Positions 62,568 through 64,000 of a stretch of 64,000 nucleotides of DNA are shown here, one piece after another. Location of the stretch: the NCBI RefSeq assembly GCF_900115865.1, contig NZ_FOXY01000004.1:62001-126000 (forward strand). Reading direction: 5' to 3'. Made by a program: the position numbers and the translations under genes. This DNA is from Donghicola eburneus (lineage in GTDB: Bacteria > Pseudomonadota > Alphaproteobacteria > Rhodobacterales > Rhodobacteraceae). Below the pieces are notes generated by a model. The model saw only the letters and a list, made by a program, of their open reading frames with translations, ran no database searches and was not told the origin of the DNA. Numbering within the stretch: the first letter of the stretch is position 1; each line of letters starts with the position of its first letter.

Positions 62568-62589
62568 CTTCTTTTTGCTCTAAATACTC
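62568..62589 (+). repeat. 22-nt element, copy E
   Basis: CTTCTTTTTGC-TCT-AAATACTC, five bases after the exporter stop codon; 21 of 22 bases equal copy A. Confidence 0.7.
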
Positions 62590-62606
62590 ATACCAGAAAA
62601 TCACGT

Positions 62607-62634
62607 GAGCGGCCCTCAGGCCGCTCTCCTTTTT
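62607..62634 (+). terminator. Intrinsic terminator of mnmD-exporter unit
   Basis: AGCGGCC-CTCA-GGCCGCT stem followed by CTCCTTTTT. Confidence 0.85.
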
Positions 62635-62638
62635 CCAA

Positions 62639-64000
62639 CTACTGCGCCAGTTCCTGACTGAAGGGCACCGGCAAAGGATCTATGCCCAATCGCGCGCGAT
62701 AGATCGGCAAGCTTTCGGTCACACGCATCACGTAGTTCCGCGTCTCGTTGAAGGGGATCATCTCTACCCAGTCCACCACATCGATAGCACCGGTACGGGG
62801 GTCCCCGAATTGCTCGATCCAGCGCGTTGGACGGCTTGGGCCCGCATTGTAGCCCGCCGCCATGAACATCGGATTATTGCCGAATTCCCGTGACAGCTTT
62901 GCCAAATAAGCAGCCCCCAGCGTCGCGTTATAATTAGGCTCGGACAGCAGTGCGCGCTCGCGGAAGGGCACGCCTTTGACCTCTGCCATGGCCTGTGCAG
63001 TGCGCGGCATCAACTGCATCAAACCGCGCGCGCCCACAGGGCTGACCACCCAAGGATCAAACTCGCTCTCGCGCCGTGCAATCGCCAACGCCCACTCGGG
63101 TGAGATATCCAGCGATCGCTTCGCTATCGGGTGCAGCGCATAATAGGCCCGCGGCAGCACGATCCCGCGCGACGCTGCCTCTTTGCCCGCCATCACAGCC
63201 AGATGGGGCTCGTTCATTGCGAGCATCGCATCCCCAAGAGCGACCAGCTCCTGCTCGGACAGTGTCTCGGCCATCTGAATCACGAACCGTTCAGCCAAAG
63301 ACCGCTCGTTCGCCGCGATCAATACACTCGCTGCCTCGAAGAGAGACGATCCAACAAAGGCAGAGCTGGTCCAGCTAGGATCAATCGGACCACCGGCCAA
63401 AGTCTCGTCAAACGGCAGGCCCACGCGCTCCGCCGCCAACAATCCGTAGAAACTCGTTTGTTGAGTACCCGCCGTTTCGAAAGCGAGCTGCGCCGCAGTC
63501 ATATCCCCCAGCGCCTCGTAGGCGCGGCCAATCCAGTAACCTGCCCGTCCCTTGGAAATCGGGCTATCGACGTTCATAGCTAGCGCTTTGAAGTGCTCGA
63601 GTGCCTTGGCGGGATCCTGCAGGTAGCGCAGGGCAATATACCCCGCGAGCCACTCCAGATCCGCCCAATTCGACCCACCGGTCAGATGGTGGCTGGACGC
63701 CAGGCGATATGCGACCGAAGGCGTCCCCTCGCGCAATTCGCGGCGCACAAGAACACGGCGCAGATAGGCCCAGTTTTCAGGCTGACCTAGCAATTCGACT
63801 CGCTCTGACCGCTCAAGCAACAGGTCACGGGCGCTGTCGGTGTAATTCTTATCGAATCGCCATTTGAAACGATCATGGCTCAGACCGGCATCTCCACCTA
63901 ACCGGTTGGGCACTGCGACGATCAGGGCATCCACGTCCCCTTTGTCCGTCTGAAGCGCGATCCGCGCCGCCGCGAGAGCGCGCCAATCCTCGGACACCAG
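62639..64000 (-). CDS. Soluble lytic murein transglycosylase, 5' end cut by window
   Basis: At least 453 residues; the frame is still open at the window edge, so the signal peptide and N-terminus are outside. An alpha-helical superhelix (about 1-300, repeats such as GYWIGRAYEALGDMTAAQLAFETA) precedes the lysozyme-like SLT domain: catalytic Glu in ARRESEFDPWVVSPVGARGLMQLMPRTA, then NYNATLGAAYLAKLSREFG, MAAGYNAGPSRPTRW, and the NETRNYVMRV end block. Cleaves glycan strands of peptidoglycan with 1,6-anhydro product in the periplasm. Slt70-like length expected when complete. Confidence 0.93.
   Translation of the reverse strand: MVSEDWRALAAARIALQTDKGDVDALIVAVPNRLGGDAGLSHDRFKWRFDKNYTDSARDLLLERSERVELLGQPENWAYLRRVLVRRELREGTPSVAYRLASSHHLTGGSNWADLEWLAGYIALRYLQDPAKALEHFKALAMNVDSPISKGRAGYWIGRAYEALGDMTAAQLAFETAGTQQTSFYGLLAAERVGLPFDETLAGGPIDPSWTSSAFVGSSLFEAASVLIAANERSLAERFVIQMAETLSEQELVALGDAMLAMNEPHLAVMAGKEAASRGIVLPRAYYALHPIAKRSLDISPEWALAIARRESEFDPWVVSPVGARGLMQLMPRTAQAMAEVKGVPFRERALLSEPNYNATLGAAYLAKLSREFGNNPMFMAAGYNAGPSRPTRWIEQFGDPRTGAIDVVDWVEMIPFNETRNYVMRVTESLPIYRARLGIDPLPVPFSQELAQ

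Noticed and set aside
1-64000. CRISPR arrays, insertion sequences, prophage or attachment sites
   Set aside because: No regularly spaced repeats, transposase or integrase genes, or tRNA genes were seen.

Overview
The window looks like a chromosomal segment of a marine Rhodobacterales (Roseobacter-group) alphaproteobacterium. The evidence is the gene content and order (hpf-ptsN, rimP-nusA-ylxR-infB, argJ-mutT after a PpiC foldase opposite secA, comF-grxC-nitrilase, etfB-etfA), a bacterial NaV-type sodium channel, an IalB-family protein, a Rhizobium-type asparaginase and an even, fairly high G+C throughout. No tRNA, rRNA, insertion sequence, prophage or CRISPR array was seen. No stretch longer than 300 bases lacks a gene. 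The first (hpf) and last (lytic transglycosylase) genes are cut by the window edges.

Layout. 1-963: hpf tail and ptsN. 951-11286: a surface-polysaccharide region on the minus strand: a two-domain sulfotransferase, three glycosyltransferases, galE, galU, a GT2 enzyme and cysQ (which destroys the PAP made by sulfotransferases). A lone capsule-type ABC permease faces it. 11283-16075: alkB, dnaK-dnaJ behind a textbook RpoH promoter, and radC. 16047-24112: a PstS-like/OmpA fusion, a membrane-anchored unknown protein, secA, then PpiC foldase, argJ and mutT. 24308-29984: a 43-residue orphan gene, then the minus-strand rimP-nusA-ylxR-infB operon with a structured leader. 30121-37639: UDP-glucuronate epimerase, proline iminopeptidase, ubiG, the comF-grxC-nitrilase-marR operon, a methyltransferase-like gene head to head with comF, hemH, and a 61-residue secreted or anchored peptide.

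37789-46578: two L,D-transpeptidases around a CAP lipoprotein, the sodium channel, an rRNA m5U methyltransferase, a glutamine amidotransferase plus GS-like amidoligase pair, rlmN, an IalB-family protein and asparaginase. 46639-54378: 3-hydroxybutyryl-CoA dehydrogenase, etfB-etfA, cobalamin adenosyltransferase, a HIG1 protein, SDR, an SH3 protein and parC. 54410-64000: MocR regulator facing a PNPOx-like protein, mscL, Lrp regulator, DUF1523, creatinase, a DAO-family oxidoreductase, mnmD, a DMT exporter and a lytic transglycosylase.

The most unusual signals are regulatory or genomic. They are an 11-bp hairpin that buries the Shine-Dalgarno of creatinase; a terminator-like hairpin plus a second SD-masking hairpin in the rimP-nusA-infB leader; a near-identical 22-nt element found within about 25 nt of stop codons at several places; zero-spacing divergent start codons (CATATG) for comF and a methyltransferase; and a leader-peptide ORF just before asparaginase. 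The best candidates for undescribed chemistry are the amidoligase/amidotransferase pair and the possible split MnmC pair.
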